DNA of 64,000 nt from Fictibacillus norfolkensis. Its GTDB lineage: Bacteria; Bacillota; Bacilli; Bacillales; Fictibacillaceae. Shown piece by piece: positions 26,088 to 34,656 of the stretch (positions are counted from its first letter, which is position 1; every line of letters begins with the position of its first letter). The stretch lies in assembly GCF_014836645.1 (NCBI RefSeq), contig NZ_JACSQM010000005.1, forward strand, positions 1 to 64,000, in the 5' to 3' direction. The notes beneath the pieces were generated by a model. The model was not told the DNA's origin, ran no database searches, and saw only the letters and a program-made list of their open reading frames with translations. Position numbers and translations under genes: made by a program.

Positions 26088-26381
26088 TTACCCCAAACGA
26101 AACACGATTCCATGCCCGCCTTTTGGGTATTCCCACTTTATGTTTTGATGCGGACAACCGATTCGGCAGCTTCCGCACTCGTGACAGCCCTCGTACCCGA
26201 CGTGCATCCGAATCTCTTCCCACTTATACACTTCAGCTGGACAGAAGATCGTGCAGATTTTATCAGGACAGTGGTTCAGACAAATATCCGCATCCATAAC
26301 GGTGAGATGTGACTTTGTGTCTGCGTTAAAACGAACGAGATACTGTTTTTCTTCGATGCTTTGACACTTTCTTTCGCCCAT
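26088..26381 (-). CDS. fixX: Ferredoxin-like protein FixX
   Basis: A 97-residue ferredoxin-like protein with CNHCPDKICTIFCPAE and CHECGSCRIGCP, which hold cysteines for an iron-sulfur cluster. This matches FixX/YdiT proteins that pass electrons with FixC. Its ATG follows the fixC stop directly (TAAATG), with AAGGTG inside the end of fixC. It is the last gene of fixABCX and is followed by a terminator. Confidence 0.92.
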   Translation of the reverse strand: MGERKCQSIEEKQYLVRFNADTKSHLTVMDADICLNHCPDKICTIFCPAEVYKWEEIRMHVGYEGCHECGSCRIGCPHQNIKWEYPKGGHGIVFRLG

Positions 26382-27677
26382 TTACTTCATCACCTTCCAC
26401 GCCCGGTATGCGTCACGAGCTAGTTTGAATTTCTCTCCAGCCGTTCCTACATCGCGCCAAATTTTCTTCTGTTTCTCCCACTTCGATGAGCCATCGACCG
26501 TAAACATCTGGCTCGCCGCTTTATTCACCATCGGAATATACTTATCGAAATACTGAGGAAACTTATCAAAGTGATGCGTTGAATCTTTGTACTTTTTCAT
26601 ATCCTGACCGACAAAACTGCTCATCAAGCGGGTTTTATAATGATTGAGTGTCGCTTCCGAATAGTCATCACGTTCCTTCGCAAGCAGCACCGCTTCAGCT
26701 GCGAATTGACCAGACTTCATCGCAAGGTTCGAGCCTTCACGGTGGATCGCGTTCACAAGCTGGGCGGCATCGCCAACCACGAGCACCCCGTTGCCCGCTA
26801 CTTTTGGCATGGATTTATAACCACCTTCTGGAATCATGTGCGCCAAATATTCGACCGGCTCACCGCCCGCGATGTACGGGCGAATCATCGGATGATTCTT
26901 CACATACTCCAACAGCTCATATGGTTTTATCTTATGCTTGATTAAGCCAGATAGAAGTGAACCGACGCCTAAGTTCAGCGTGTCTTTGTTCGTATAGAGG
27001 AATCCGGTCCCGAGAATTCCCTTTGTCGCGTCACCAAACAGCTCAATTGTCGTACCTTGATTCTCTTCCAAATTAAATCGATCCTCGATCGTCTTTTTGT
27101 CGAGCTTAATGATTTCCATCGTGGCGAGCGCTACTTCATCTGGACGAAATTCTTTATGAAAACCGAGCGACTTGGCTAACAGGGAGTTAACACCATCTGC
27201 CAACACGACAACGTCCGCGTACAGGTTACCGTCAGGCCGATCCGTTCGCACTCCCACTACTTTTCCGTTTTCCACAATACACTCTAAAACAACGGTTTCG
27301 TTTACAAGTAACGCTCCCTGCTCAACAGCTTTCCCCGCAAACCATTGATCGAATTTTGCCCGCAGTACCGTAAAGTTGTTGTACGGTTCCTGTCCCCATT
27401 CCATCCCCTTGTACCCGACGGTTACCGCTGATTCTTTGTCCATCATCATGAATCGCTGTTCTACGATCGGTCGTTCGAGCGGCGCTTCTTTCCAGAACTC
27501 TGGGATCACGTCCTCCATCATTTTGCGATAAAGCACACCGCCCATAACGTTCTTTGAGCCCGGATACTCTCCGCGTTCGATGAGTAATACGTTTACGCCG
27601 GCTTTCGCAAGTTCATATGAACAGGAAATGCCGGCCGGACCTGCACCAACTACGATTACATCAAACTTCTCAGACAT
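26382..27677 (-). CDS. fixC: Electron transfer flavoprotein-quinone oxidoreductase FixC
   Basis: About 431 residues. FAD-binding motif DVIVVGAGPAGISCSYEL is near the N-terminus, VVLADGVNSLLAKSLG near 160 and GDAAQLVNAIHREGSNLAMKSG near 300. This is FixC of the ETF-QO-like family; in FixABCX it gives the low-energy branch to quinone. AGGAGGTGG precedes the ATG at 27677, so the longer frame upstream is not used. The start overlaps the end of fixB by 8 bases, which points to coupled translation. In bifurcating systems NADH electrons are split between quinone and a low-potential ferredoxin or flavodoxin. Confidence 0.92.
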   Translation of the reverse strand: MSEKFDVIVVGAGPAGISCSYELAKAGVNVLLIERGEYPGSKNVMGGVLYRKMMEDVIPEFWKEAPLERPIVEQRFMMMDKESAVTVGYKGMEWGQEPYNNFTVLRAKFDQWFAGKAVEQGALLVNETVVLECIVENGKVVGVRTDRPDGNLYADVVVLADGVNSLLAKSLGFHKEFRPDEVALATMEIIKLDKKTIEDRFNLEENQGTTIELFGDATKGILGTGFLYTNKDTLNLGVGSLLSGLIKHKIKPYELLEYVKNHPMIRPYIAGGEPVEYLAHMIPEGGYKSMPKVAGNGVLVVGDAAQLVNAIHREGSNLAMKSGQFAAEAVLLAKERDDYSEATLNHYKTRLMSSFVGQDMKKYKDSTHHFDKFPQYFDKYIPMVNKAASQMFTVDGSSKWEKQKKIWRDVGTAGEKFKLARDAYRAWKVMK

Positions 27678-28695
27678 GGTCCACCACCTCCTGGTTAAAC
27701 GCTTGTTTAAATTGTTGAATAAGAAGCGGCACGATCTCAAACGCATCGCCAACAATGCCGTAATGACTCGATTGGAAGATCGGAGCTTCCGGGTCGTTGT
27801 TGATCGCGATGATCAGTCCCGAATTCTGCATCCCAACAATATGCTGAATGGCTCCAGAAATGCCGATCGCAAAATAGATTTTTGGCGTGACTGTTAATCC
27901 AGTCTGCCCCACTTGATGATGGTGCTCTACCCATCCTGCTTCAACAACATCACGGCTCGCACCAACCGCTCCCCCTAGCGTTTCCGCGAGATCATGAACA
28001 ACCTGGAATCCCTTCTCACTGCCTAATCCTTTCCCGCCAGCCACAACGATATCTGCTTCATCAATACGAACCTTTTGAGTCGTGAACTGTACGATCTCAA
28101 GCACCTTCGTTCGAATATCTTCTTCTTTAATAGAAGCTGTTTCTTCTATTAAACGTCCCGTTCGACCAGGTTCAGGCGTGAGTGCTTTCATCACTTTGGG
28201 CCGGACCGTCGCCATCTGTGGTCGATACTTTTTACACAGAATCGTTGCCATGATGTTACCGCCAAACGCTGGTCGGCTCGCAAGCAGCAATCCTGTGTCT
28301 TCTTCAATATCTAAAATCGTAGAATCCGCGGTGAGTCCTGTTGGAAGGTCCGTCGCAACCGCGCTCGCCAAGTCTTTCCCGGTCGATGTTGCACCATATA
28401 AAATGACTTCTGGCTTATACTCTTGACAGCATTCCAATAGTGCTTTCATATAAGACTCGGTTCGGTAATTTTTAAAAATGGTGTCATCATACACATAGAC
28501 CGTGTCCGCTCCGTATTCAAAAAGCGTATCCGCGAGATGTGTGACGTTTTCTCCGATCAATACACCAGCAAGCTCGGTGCCCCGTTTGTCGGCAAGCTCT
28601 TTTCCTGCGCCTAACAACTCAAGCGAAACCGGAACAACCTCACCGTCTTTTACCTCAATAAAAACCCAAATGCCTGAATAATCCTCAAAGCTCAA
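27670..28695 (-). CDS. fixB: Electron transfer flavoprotein alpha subunit FixB
   Basis: About 341 residues. The C-terminal FAD-binding domain is clear: VVAGGKGLGSEKGF near 215, then VGQTGLTVTPKIYFAIGISG and IIAINNDPEAPIFQ. The likely start is TTG at 28695, seven bases after GGGAGGG; it overlaps the last codons of fixA. A longer frame lacks a ribosome binding site. Pairs with fixA to form the flavoprotein heterodimer. Second gene of fixABCX. Confidence 0.9.
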   Translation of the reverse strand: MSFEDYSGIWVFIEVKDGEVVPVSLELLGAGKELADKRGTELAGVLIGENVTHLADTLFEYGADTVYVYDDTIFKNYRTESYMKALLECCQEYKPEVILYGATSTGKDLASAVATDLPTGLTADSTILDIEEDTGLLLASRPAFGGNIMATILCKKYRPQMATVRPKVMKALTPEPGRTGRLIEETASIKEEDIRTKVLEIVQFTTQKVRIDEADIVVAGGKGLGSEKGFQVVHDLAETLGGAVGASRDVVEAGWVEHHHQVGQTGLTVTPKIYFAIGISGAIQHIVGMQNSGLIIAINNDPEAPIFQSSHYGIVGDAFEIVPLLIQQFKQAFNQEVVDHV

Positions 28696-29524
28696 CGCCG
28701 GACCCTCCCTTCGCCACAAAAAGCTCTTTTTTCTCTAACAAAAGATTCAGCAGCTGCTCCGTCTGCTGAGCTGCATCCCCTTCTAGCATCTCGCCGCCAC
28801 TCGGTTTTTTTGGTGCCCACACCTTCGAAACGATTGTTGGCGAGCCTTTTAGTCCGAGCTGTGTTCTCTCCACATCCTCTAGATCGGCGACCGCCCAGAT
28901 GACCGGCTGATAACGAGCCGCCTTCAGCATGTTCGTCATCGACGAGTAAGGAACATCGTTGATCTCTTTTTCCACCGACATCAAGCAAGGCATCGTCGAT
29001 TGAATCACTTCATATCCATCCTCCAGCTTTCGGTGAACGATCGCATACCCTTCTTCTACGTTGATCTCTTTTACCTTGTTGACGGAAGTAAGCGGAGGCA
29101 TGTCTAACCGGCGTGCAATTCCTGGCCCAACTTGTCCGGTATCACCGTCGATCGTCATCTTTCCGCAGATAATCAGGTCAACCGGCTTAATTTGCGAGAT
29201 TTTCTCTATTGCTTTCGTAAGTGCGTAGCTCGTCGCAAGCGTATCCGCACCTGCAAACGCTCGATCTGAGATCATGTAGCCTTCATCTGCACCGATCTCG
29301 ATACATTTTTTGATCGCTTTTACTGCTGGTGGCGGCCCCATCGTTAGCACCGAAACCGTTCCTCCGTATTTCTTTTTCAGACGCACCGCTTCTTCCACCG
29401 CATGTGCATCATATGGATTTAGTATCGCAGGCGCACTGGCGCGGTCCATCGTATTCGTCTTCGGGTTCATCTTGATGATCTTCGTATCCGGCACCTGCTT
29501 GATGCAAGCCACAATATGAAGCAT
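28685..29524 (-). CDS. fixA: Electron transfer flavoprotein beta subunit FixA
   Basis: A 279-residue ETF beta subunit, with MLHIVACIKQVPDTKIIKMN at the N-terminus, NPYDAHAVEEAVRL near 37 and ICGKMTIDGDTGQVGPGIA near 120. In bifurcating ETFs this subunit holds the FAD that splits electron pairs. AGGAGGGG precedes the ATG, and it is the first gene of a tightly packed four-gene fixABCX operon on the minus strand. No nif genes, acyl-CoA dehydrogenase or carnitine genes are visible nearby, so the user of the low-potential electrons is unknown. Confidence 0.92.
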   Translation of the reverse strand: MLHIVACIKQVPDTKIIKMNPKTNTMDRASAPAILNPYDAHAVEEAVRLKKKYGGTVSVLTMGPPPAVKAIKKCIEIGADEGYMISDRAFAGADTLATSYALTKAIEKISQIKPVDLIICGKMTIDGDTGQVGPGIARRLDMPPLTSVNKVKEINVEEGYAIVHRKLEDGYEVIQSTMPCLMSVEKEINDVPYSSMTNMLKAARYQPVIWAVADLEDVERTQLGLKGSPTIVSKVWAPKKPSGGEMLEGDAAQQTEQLLNLLLEKKELFVAKGGSGVEL

Positions 29525-29632
29525 TCGACCCCTCCTCTAATCACAGGCATTTCTCACATAAGAAGCCAATTGTATGATGATTATTACTACTATATGGAGG
29601 GCTTATCCAATACATGACGGATTTCTTTTGGA

Positions 29633-29667
29633 CATAAAAAAAGAGACTCTATTAAAAAGAGCCTCTC
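29633..29667 (-). terminator. Terminator of the TPR-protein gene
   Basis: On the minus strand AGAG-g-CTCT and AGAG-t-CTCT pair around a short loop and are followed by seven T. It starts just after the stop codon at 29671 and separates this unit from the fixABCX promoter region. Confidence 0.8.
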
Positions 29668-29670
29668 ATC

Positions 29671-30597
29671 TCACGAGTCTTTATATTCAGGGTGTTGATG
29701 GCGTTCACAGCCGAAAAGATAACAGTCTCTTTCTGGTGAAGGTTCTAAAATAACAGTTGGTAGAATACCGTCCTTAACTCCCAGGAGCATGCTTTCAAAC
29801 TCTCGAATTTCGTTTGTAAGCCTAATCATAATTTCCTGTTTATCCTGTTCTGTCCAGTCTTCCTCTATTTCTTCTGTTTCCGTATCTAGTATTTCTTTTT
29901 CTTTGTAGCGAAGAAATTCTTTTATCGTTTTGTTCGCTTTGCTTTCTTGGTTACTCTGTAATTGAGAAAAAATATACATCCCAACCCAATTTGGCTGTAA
30001 ATAATATTCGTTCCATCCTTTTTCAAACCAATAAACCGCTTCTTCATGCAATCCAATCTCAGCATACAATTCAGCAAGGTCAATCGTACCTATAAAATCT
30101 TCGGCACCTTCATCAAAAGTTTGAATTAATCGAAAGGCTTCAGCTTTTTCACCAATCTCTATCAAACATTTTACCTGATTGTACAGCGTATAATTAGATT
30201 TACCAGCTGCTAGTCCAAAGTGATTGGCTGCTTTAGCGGTTTCCCCTAGATAATAATAAGCTACACCTACGTTATGATGAGTGATATTAGTCGGTTCAAT
30301 TGAAAGGGCTTGCTGCAATAATTTTAGCGCATCTTCATAACGTTTTATTTCTAATAAAAGTTCCCCACACAAACTATATGGAAAATGTGAAGTAGGATGA
30401 AAATTAACGGCTTCTGAGGCAAGTGACAATGCACGCTCCAGATCATCTTCTTCACGCCAAATCACCCACGCTAAGTTCGTTAGCGATTGAACATCTCTCT
30501 TTTCTAGTACAGCTTTGTGAAATAGTTTCATCGCTTGATCAACGTTATTTTCTTCTAGCTGCTGAATCGCTTCTTTATTCGCATTGATAGGAAACAT
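29671..30597 (-). CDS. TPR-repeat protein
   Basis: A 308-residue soluble protein with tandem TPR units over about residues 5-230, for example YEDALKLLQQALSIEPTN and LAELYAEIGLHEEAVYWFEKG. A C-terminal charged region (EEIEEDWTEQDKQEIMIRL) follows. The last residues contain cysteines and histidines (RDCYLFGCERHQHPEY) that might bind a metal. AAGGGAAGG precedes the ATG. Probably a protein-protein interaction scaffold; partner unknown. The gene upstream on the same strand is only 16 bases away, so the two are likely one unit. Confidence 0.75.
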   Translation of the reverse strand: MFPINANKEAIQQLEENNVDQAMKLFHKAVLEKRDVQSLTNLAWVIWREEDDLERALSLASEAVNFHPTSHFPYSLCGELLLEIKRYEDALKLLQQALSIEPTNITHHNVGVAYYYLGETAKAANHFGLAAGKSNYTLYNQVKCLIEIGEKAEAFRLIQTFDEGAEDFIGTIDLAELYAEIGLHEEAVYWFEKGWNEYYLQPNWVGMYIFSQLQSNQESKANKTIKEFLRYKEKEILDTETEEIEEDWTEQDKQEIMIRLTNEIREFESMLLGVKDGILPTVILEPSPERDCYLFGCERHQHPEYKDS

Positions 30598-30613
30598 CTA
30601 CCTTCCCTTATAG

Positions 30614-30970
30614 TTAAAACGCGTAACGGAACAGCCCATAATAGAGTGGACCAATCATAATTAATGCCGTAATACCGAATATCGCTGGGCGAGCGGCTTT
30701 AGGAATCTCGTTTGCGTCTTCATTAAACTTTTTAAGTCCATACGCTAGATCCCACACCAGTCCGCCGATGAAAACAAATTTCCATAGAAGTGGCGTGAAG
30801 AGTTCGTTGCTTGTTACGTATCCGAACAATCCGATCCACGTGATGATTGAGATGACGAAATCTAGTTTTGCTGATTGTGTCTTGTATCCGCCTTTGATGA
30901 AATAGCCGATGGCAAGAGCCCCGATAATCCCTAGATAGATCGTCCATAGAATGTCTGTCATAATCCTCAT
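30614..30970 (-). CDS. Small membrane protein
   Basis: A 118-residue protein with four hydrophobic helices (about 5-25, 36-55, 62-80 and 95-115). Two in-frame ATG codons (30970 and 30961) are possible. The first follows AAGGGG very closely and the second follows GAGG closely, so the start is not settled. Family not recognised. It precedes the TPR gene by 16 bases and follows the levB terminator. Confidence 0.6.
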   Translation of the reverse strand: MRIMTDILWTIYLGIIGALAIGYFIKGGYKTQSAKLDFVISIITWIGLFGYVTSNELFTPLLWKFVFIGGLVWDLAYGLKKFNEDANEIPKAARPAIFGITALIMIGPLYYGLFRYAF

Positions 30971-31052
30971 GTCCCCTTTTTTCTGTCTGTGATTTTATTA
31001 TAAATCTTACATTTACTTCTAGGAAGGTGTGAAGTTGATGTTTTTGTTATAT

Positions 31053-31085
31053 GAAAAAAGCAGCTCCACTTAGGAAGCTGCTTTA
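31053..31085 (-). terminator. Terminator downstream of levB and array C
   Basis: On the minus strand AAAGCAGCT-t-CC pairs with GG-AGCTGCTTT around a 5-base loop, then TTTTTTC. It lies about 215 bases beyond the levB stop. Array C is therefore between the stop codon and the terminator and would be transcribed as part of the levB 3' untranslated region. Confidence 0.75.
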
Positions 31086-31104
31086 ATTTAGTATGACAGT
31101 CGGT

Positions 31105-31276
31105 TTTACGGTACGTGTTTTTATATCTGTTACACGTTCGCCGGTAAATGATGTGTGACCACCGGTAAATAGCTGCTGACCACCTGTAGCGAGGTCCGAA
31201 CCACCAATAAACATACCACGACCACCTGAAAACTACGAACAACCACCGACAACATGCATGAACACTGCTCGCGGAA
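31105..31276. repeat. Phased 21-bp repeat array C with 36-bp leader
   Basis: The 36-bp leader (31105-31140) differs from array A's at one base. Units then follow with cores at 31137 (TTCGCCGG), 31158 (ACCACCGG), 31179 (ACCACCTG), 31200 (ACCACCAA), 31221 (ACCACCTG) and 31242 (ACCACCGA), exactly 21 bases apart; a weak seventh is at about 31263. The core ACCACC differs wholly from arrays A and B although the leader is nearly the same. On the minus strand the units read as heptapeptides around GG and run into ERVTDIKTRTVK, with one in-frame TAG. Confidence 0.86.
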
Positions 31277-31300
31277 CCCCTTTGAACACTAAAAACACAC

Positions 31301-32845
31301 TCATTCTACATGTTTTACCTGTAAATTCTCAAATATAGCTTCTCCACCTTCAGAAAACAGCGTGATTCCCTGATCATTATGCTCCGGATACACTAGACTT
31401 GAGTGCGCGACTCTTCCATCATCCACAAACACTTCCACACTTGTCTTATCCACAAGAATTTTCAAGTGAACGCTTCGTTTTTCTGAAGAAAATGGCGCTT
31501 TGCTCTCTACATATTGACCGCTTTTATCCGGTTGATTAGAAGCGGATCGGTTCACATACGAAAACTGCCCTTCTGTATGAATCCCAACATCAATATGACG
31601 ATTTTGGTCTTCGGACTCACGCAGCCTTAAGCCGATATTCTTGCTCTCTTCCCAACTGATATCTGTTTCTAAAGCGTACGAATCTCCAGATACATCGAGG
31701 GTTTTCTCTCCATCCACTTTAATCTGCTGAAACGAATCCCTATAACTCATGAAGTTATCTAATGCTTCAACCGGTTGTGACGCTAAATAATAGCGATCGG
31801 CATCAGCATCTTGTTTCAACTGAAGTTCACGCACCACAGAATCCATACCGTTAAAATCTTCTTTCATCGTCGGCGTTTCGTGCGGATAGCTCCAGTTGTT
31901 CATCCAAGCGAGCACATATCTTTTCGCATCAGGATCACTCTTCTCTCCTTCATCAAACGTCACGCCGCCATACCAATCAAAGCCGTGATCCAGCCACTCG
32001 GGATCTTCATGATCAACGGCAAAGGATTCTCCGTTAAAGTCTCCTGTCCAATACGCGTATGTGTTGGGTTTTCCAGAGGCAAGGCCGTTCGCGCTCACAC
32101 CGAGCACCCATTTCAGCGTTCCATCTTCACCGCGCATCAAAAAGAGATCGGGACATTCGATCAATCCAATATCTTTCGTTTGAAAAACGCTCGTAAATCT
32201 CCAGTTTTTCAGATCATCAGACTCATAAAACCCAATCTTCGTCCCTTCTGCCATTAGCATGATCCACTTTTTCCGCTCATCATCCCAGACGACTTTAGGG
32301 TCTCTGAAATCTTTCGTTCCCGGGTTATCTAAAACGGGATCCTCACCATGAGGCTTAAACGTCTTTCCTTCATCCGTACTGTACCAAAGAAACTGCTTCT
32401 GTTTTCCTCCGTCTTTTGATGGCTGTGTCAGAATAGCGATAAACGCATTCTTCCCGAACCCAGCGGTATTCTCTTTATCGATTACTACAGAACCTGACCA
32501 GACGTCTCCGTTATCGTTCGTGAATTTTGGGATCGCCACGCCTTCATCCCTCCAGTTCACAAGGTCTTCTGATGTTGCATGACGCCACTCTGTACCGTTA
32601 CCGTCTGGGTAATCTTTGTTATACAAATAATAATAGTGATATTTCCCTTTATAATAGACCGGTTTCTGAGGATCGTTCTTCCACTTATCAGGCGTTGTAA
32701 AATGATAATCTGCCCGGTACGATGGGTCGTTCTCTTTTTTCGGAACAGGCTTACTCGATTCATCCATCAAATGATTCACCAGTAACATGCCTGCAAACAG
32801 TAAACTTAGAATAAATAATAATGGCAATTTATCATTCTTATACAT
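31301..32845 (-). CDS. levB: GH32 levanase/endolevanase, membrane-anchored
   Basis: A 514-residue GH32 enzyme. The N-terminal hydrophobic segment (about 8-25) is a signal anchor without a clear lipobox or cleavage site. The catalytic propeller has WKNDPQKPVYYKG (nucleophile Asp near 57), FRDPKVVWDD and ECPDLF (acid/base Glu near 230). The C-terminal beta-sandwich (about 370-514) has the family's VEVFVDDG. Order sacB then levB on one strand is the same as in B. subtilis, where LevB is an endolevanase that trims the levan made by SacB. A terminator lies between the two genes, so levB is probably expressed by read-through. Confidence 0.92.
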   Translation of the reverse strand: MYKNDKLPLLFILSLLFAGMLLVNHLMDESSKPVPKKENDPSYRADYHFTTPDKWKNDPQKPVYYKGKYHYYYLYNKDYPDGNGTEWRHATSEDLVNWRDEGVAIPKFTNDNGDVWSGSVVIDKENTAGFGKNAFIAILTQPSKDGGKQKQFLWYSTDEGKTFKPHGEDPVLDNPGTKDFRDPKVVWDDERKKWIMLMAEGTKIGFYESDDLKNWRFTSVFQTKDIGLIECPDLFLMRGEDGTLKWVLGVSANGLASGKPNTYAYWTGDFNGESFAVDHEDPEWLDHGFDWYGGVTFDEGEKSDPDAKRYVLAWMNNWSYPHETPTMKEDFNGMDSVVRELQLKQDADADRYYLASQPVEALDNFMSYRDSFQQIKVDGEKTLDVSGDSYALETDISWEESKNIGLRLRESEDQNRHIDVGIHTEGQFSYVNRSASNQPDKSGQYVESKAPFSSEKRSVHLKILVDKTSVEVFVDDGRVAHSSLVYPEHNDQGITLFSEGGEAIFENLQVKHVE

Positions 32846-32871
32846 GACTTAACCTCCTAGTAATCCCTAAA

Positions 32872-32899
32872 TAAAAAGAAATGCCATCTCTGGCATTTC
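32872..32899 (-). terminator. Terminator between sacB and levB
   Basis: On the minus strand GAAATGCC pairs with GGCATTTC over a 6-base loop and is followed by TTTTTATTT. It would set a lower level of levB than sacB. Confidence 0.8.
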
Positions 32900-32947
32900 C
32901 TCATGGTTGATGTGTAGGGTAGGTCGAAAATTGATTGATAGAAATCT

Positions 32948-34405
32948 TTACTTCGTTAGTTGTCCTTGTTCAAGGATGCTATTTTTCACAACAGATGTTT
33001 TCTCGCCTTTGATGTTCATCTCGAAGCTTGGTGCAAACGTTGATTTGCGGTCTTCGAAAAAGCCTCTGTTTGTCATATAGCTTGTTACAACGACATTGTC
33101 GCTATCTTCTTGTGGAATCGCGTAGTGTGCATACGTCCAAGTGATGTCGTTCGGATCTTGGTCTTGGTGCAGTACGATACCCGTTTTGTTCAACGGCTTG
33201 AATGGACCGTCTAGAGAATCAGCTGAATACCCAAGCATGTAGATGTCTCTGTCATCGATCCCATCGATCGTCATCTTAGCGCCACGGCTGCTTGTGAAAA
33301 GGTACCATTTCCCATCTTTTTTGAAGATGTTCGGTCGCTCGATCTCATCTGATACTGTGTTTGATACGATTAGCGGCTTCATCACTTTTTTCACAGAATA
33401 ATCGTCGTTGATCTCGATGATTCCGATCGCACCGTTTGCTTTTTTAGCCGTTTCTTTCTTATCAGATGCTAGAAGATTCTTCTTTTCATCTTGGAAGAAA
33501 GCGTTGCTCTTTCCGTAGTACGCTTGGTTATAAAGAGATTCTTCTCCTTGGTAACCTGTTTCTATACCTGTGTTCGCTTCAAACACTAAATACTTGCGTC
33601 CATCTTCTTCGATATAGTGAGGATCTCTGAACGTGTGGTTATCGTTGTAGTCTCCACCACCGAACGCTTTTTCAACCGTTTGGTACATCTTGCTGTCTCC
33701 GCCTTCAAAGATAGACTTGTAATCTTCTACACCGTCGATCTCAAGCGTTTTGCTATCTGGTTGAGAAAGGTTTACTTGTGCTGTTGTTAACGTTTGTTTT
33801 CCGTAACGATCTTGATTCGGCTTGAATGCTTCACGGTTCGTATAGAACAAACGAACTTCACCGTCAGAAGTGAACGTTGCAGAACCAGACCACTCTTCCG
33901 ATTGATGCTTTAAATATTTATCATTAGCTTTGAACTTGTCATCGTCCTCGAAAACACGTCCTGCATTTTTCCAAGCATCGATTGATTGATCATCCGCTTT
34001 TTTATAGAACATATAGATGAACGTGTCGTTCGGGTTCTTCGGGTCACCCGCTAGACCGAAAACGATGTTGTAGCCTTTGTATTCAGCAACCGTTCCGTCA
34101 GCGTTTTGCAGCGGCCACGTATCCCAAACATCCATGTCGATCTGTTTGCCGTTTTCATCAACCTTCTTAGCTGACTCTACGTTCTTGATCGTAGATGCAT
34201 CAAATTTTGGCACTGTATATTTTGGATCGTTATGTTGATTGATCATCTGCTTCATATCGTAGCGCGTGATCTGTGAAGTTCCGTACGTTTCTTTAAAATC
34301 TGAAGGGGTTTGACCCGACGCAAATGTTGTTGCGCCCCCTCCTAATAAAATCGCAGTACTGAGTGATACGACAGCTACTTTTTTCGCCATATTACGATAG
34401 TTCAT
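32948..34405 (-). CDS. sacB: Levansucrase
   Basis: A 485-residue secreted GH68 enzyme that transfers fructose from sucrose to levan. A signal peptide (about 1-29, ending TTFAS) precedes the mature enzyme. Catalytic landmarks are VWDTWPL (nucleophile Asp), FRDPHY (stabilising Asp) and SDEIERPN (acid/base Glu). Length and motifs match B. subtilis SacB closely. AGGAGG lies before the ATG. I could not find the RAT-type antiterminator of the B. subtilis sacB leader in the 230 bases upstream, which suggests different control, perhaps by the adjacent YesN-like regulator. Confidence 0.95.
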   Translation of the reverse strand: MNYRNMAKKVAVVSLSTAILLGGGATTFASGQTPSDFKETYGTSQITRYDMKQMINQHNDPKYTVPKFDASTIKNVESAKKVDENGKQIDMDVWDTWPLQNADGTVAEYKGYNIVFGLAGDPKNPNDTFIYMFYKKADDQSIDAWKNAGRVFEDDDKFKANDKYLKHQSEEWSGSATFTSDGEVRLFYTNREAFKPNQDRYGKQTLTTAQVNLSQPDSKTLEIDGVEDYKSIFEGGDSKMYQTVEKAFGGGDYNDNHTFRDPHYIEEDGRKYLVFEANTGIETGYQGEESLYNQAYYGKSNAFFQDEKKNLLASDKKETAKKANGAIGIIEINDDYSVKKVMKPLIVSNTVSDEIERPNIFKKDGKWYLFTSSRGAKMTIDGIDDRDIYMLGYSADSLDGPFKPLNKTGIVLHQDQDPNDITWTYAHYAIPQEDSDNVVVTSYMTNRGFFEDRKSTFAPSFEMNIKGEKTSVVKNSILEQGQLTK

Positions 34406-34628
34406 ACGTATTCCTCCTATGTGATTTTCGTTGGTACTGATTAAACAGTTCCAATCGTTTTGTCTTTGCTAATTACAAGTATAGGGGAGGTTGCCGCGTG
34501 TAGATATGGCATGGATTGATGAGGATTTCGTCTTATATTGATATCTCGTAAATGTTGTTGGTGGAAAGCATCCTTGAGAGTTGATAGGTATGTAAGAGCA
34601 CCCGAGTGCTAAGTACTGAGGTCACCAC
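34406..34628 (-). promoter_or_regulatory. sacB upstream region
   Basis: No gene seen. TATACT (minus strand, near 34483) is a possible -10 box. An imperfect inverted repeat AGCACccgaGTGCT lies near 34598. No terminator hairpin sits between promoter and start codon, so a SacY/LicT-type antitermination switch is not evident. Confidence 0.4.
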
Positions 34629-34653
34629 AAAAAGACCCCCTTTTCAAGGAGCC
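34629..34653 (-). terminator. Terminator of the sugar-binding lipoprotein gene
   Basis: On the minus strand GGCTCCTT pairs with AGGGGGTC (with G-U pairs) over a GAAA loop, then TTTTT. It starts just after the stop codon. Confidence 0.7.
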
Positions 34654-34656
34654 TCA

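Noticed and set aside
25932..26312. Plus-strand frame of 126 codons overlapping fixX
   Set aside because: Runs antisense through fixX and across a terminator hairpin; codon use and start are poor.
30967..31242. Minus-strand frame of 91 codons through array C
   Set aside because: Follows the 21-bp repeats and has no start signals; it uses a different frame from the heptapeptide reading. Treated as a shadow of the array.
34406..34640. SacY/LicT-type RAT antiterminator before sacB
   Set aside because: No RAT-like sequence overlapping a terminator hairpin could be found between the likely promoter and the start codon.
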